From assembly GCA_963722905.1 (NCBI GenBank), contig CAVROT010000014.1, positions 62,001 through 126,000 on the forward strand: 64,000 nucleotides of DNA. Direction: 5' to 3'. Positions 63,121-64,000 of this stretch are shown one piece after another (the first letter of the stretch is position 1; every line of letters begins with the position of its first letter). The DNA is from CAVROT01 sp963722905. Its GTDB lineage: Bacteria > Pseudomonadota > Alphaproteobacteria > Rhodobacterales > Rhodobacteraceae. The position numbers and the translations under genes are program-made. The notes beneath the pieces are model-generated. The model was not told where the DNA came from. It worked only from the letters and a program-made list of their open reading frames with translations, and did no database searches.

Positions 63121-64000
63121 TGGGGCAACTGATCGACGGCGTCTGGCATGACCAGTGGTACGACACGAAATCGCACGGCGGGGCCTTTGCGCGGTCCACG
63201 GCGAAGTTCCGCAGCTGGATCACGCCGGACGGCACGCCCGGGCCCACGGGCGACGGTGGCTTCGCGGCCGAGGCGGGACGCTACCACCTCTACGTCAGCC
63301 TCGCCTGCCCCTGGGCAAACCGCGCGCTGTTCTTCCGGACGATCAAGGGGCTGGAGGACATGATCGGCGTCTCCGTCGTCCACCCCGAGATGCTGTCGGA
63401 GGGCTGGACGCTGGCCGACGACTATCCGGGCGCCACCGGAGACGCGCTCTATGGTCTGCCCTTCCTGCGCGACGTCTACCTGCGCGCCGATCCGGGCATC
63501 AGCGGGCGCGTCACCGTTCCGGTCCTGTGGGACATCCAGCGCCAGACCATCGTGAGCAACGAAAGCTCCGAGATCATACGCATGTTCAATTCCGCCTTCG
63601 ACGCGCTGACGGGCAACGCGGAGGATTACCGGCCCGCCGATCTGCGCGAGGAGATCGAGCCGGTGAACGACCGGATCTACGACACGGTGAACAACGGCGT
63701 CTACAAGGCGGGTTTCGCAACGACGCAGCAGGCCTACGACGACGCCGTGCACCCCCTGTTCGATACGCTCGACTGGCTGGAGGACCGGCTGTCGAAACGC
63801 CGCTACCTCATGGGCGACCGCATTACCGAGGCCGACTGGCGGCTCTTCGCCACGCTTGTGCGGTTCGACCTCGTCTACCACCAGCATTTCAAGTGCAACC
63901 GCCGCCGCATCGTCGACTACCCGAACCTCTGGGCCTACACGCGCGAACTCTACCAGTGGCCCGGCATCGCGGCGAACGTCGACTTCGACCATATCGTGCG
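63121..64000 (+). CDS. Glutathionyl-hydroquinone reductase (cut by the window end)
   Basis: The first 293 residues of a Xi-class GST, running off the window without a stop. The catalytic Cys is in YVSLACPWANRALFFR, and VPVLWDIQRQTIVSNESSEIIRMFN and LEDRLSKRRYLMGDRITEADWRLFATLVRFD are hallmark phrases of the YqjG/PcpF family. It reduces glutathionyl-hydroquinones. A GGAGG stretch lies 12 bases before the ATG. Confidence 0.92.

Overview
The window reads as a chromosome segment of a high-GC alphaproteobacterium, most probably a member of the Rhodobacterales (Roseobacter/Rhodobacter group). The grounds are the gene order chorismate mutase-rpsP-rimM-trmD-rplS-rpmE downstream of ffh, an F0 operon with separate b and b' subunits and no F1 genes beside it, a MipZ-type ParA ATPase, glycolate oxidase glcDEF, DgcN/DgcA D-amino acid genes, and three secreted proteins ending in the VPLPA-type C-terminal sorting motif. 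Genes are dense, often overlapping by ATGA. No rRNA, tRNA, CRISPR array or prophage was found.

Layout. 0-2.3 kb: end of a polyol ABC importer, sorbitol-type SDR and mannitol-type dehydrogenase. 2.3-5 kb: DUF1523 protein, then a periplasmic PQQ-type sugar dehydrogenase with its diheme cytochrome c. 5-8.8 kb: alpha/beta hydrolase, succinate-semialdehyde dehydrogenase, an AT-rich orphan gene, a small heat-shock protein. 8.9-13.2 kb: glcDEF. 13.3-15.4 kb: secreted proteins and TerC. 15.4-22.5 kb: MoxR-DUF58-DUF4159-large membrane protein operon. 22.5-24.8 kb: DUF1285 gene, then a 1.5 kb patch in which three consecutive genes (DUF2798, DedA, YdeI-like) each carry several frameshifts. 24.8-30.8 kb: a co-directional run nth, sugar/adenosine kinase, HIT, zinc-finger protein, secreted repeat protein, polA. 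30.9-32.6 kb: AraC-Ogt fusion and OmpA lipoprotein. 32.9-35.5 kb: ATP synthase F0 operon. 35.7-38.8 kb: regulators and small secreted or membrane proteins, including a 22-residue hydrophobic peptide. 39-45.2 kb: ffh and the ribosome/tRNA-modification block. 45.3-46.9 kb: mipZ and a GST. 47-48.8 kb: a metallopeptidase-like VPLPA gene split by a truncated IS. 48.8-57.3 kb: ytoQ, pheT, AT-rich membrane gene, pheS, broken TauD gene, VPLPA protein, rplT, rpmI, pyk. 57.5-64 kb: N-formylglutamate amidohydrolase, DUF1244, D-amino acid aminotransferase, PHB depolymerase-like esterase, dgcA, unknown gene, dgcN, and the start of a glutathionyl-hydroquinone reductase.

Most of this is core metabolism and information processing. 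The parts that stand out are two AT-rich single-gene insertions: one fills the pheS/pheT junction exactly and is flanked by a 5-bp direct repeat, the other sits directly behind gabD. Also notable are the truncated IS with a 4-bp target duplication, the frameshift-dense patch, a terminator-like hairpin with a G-quadruplex motif in its loop, a hexanucleotide repeat running into a -35 box upstream of ffh, and an uncharacterised gene translationally coupled between dgcN and dgcA. I saw no complete new multi-gene defence system. The AT-rich genes are the best candidates for undescribed accessory functions.
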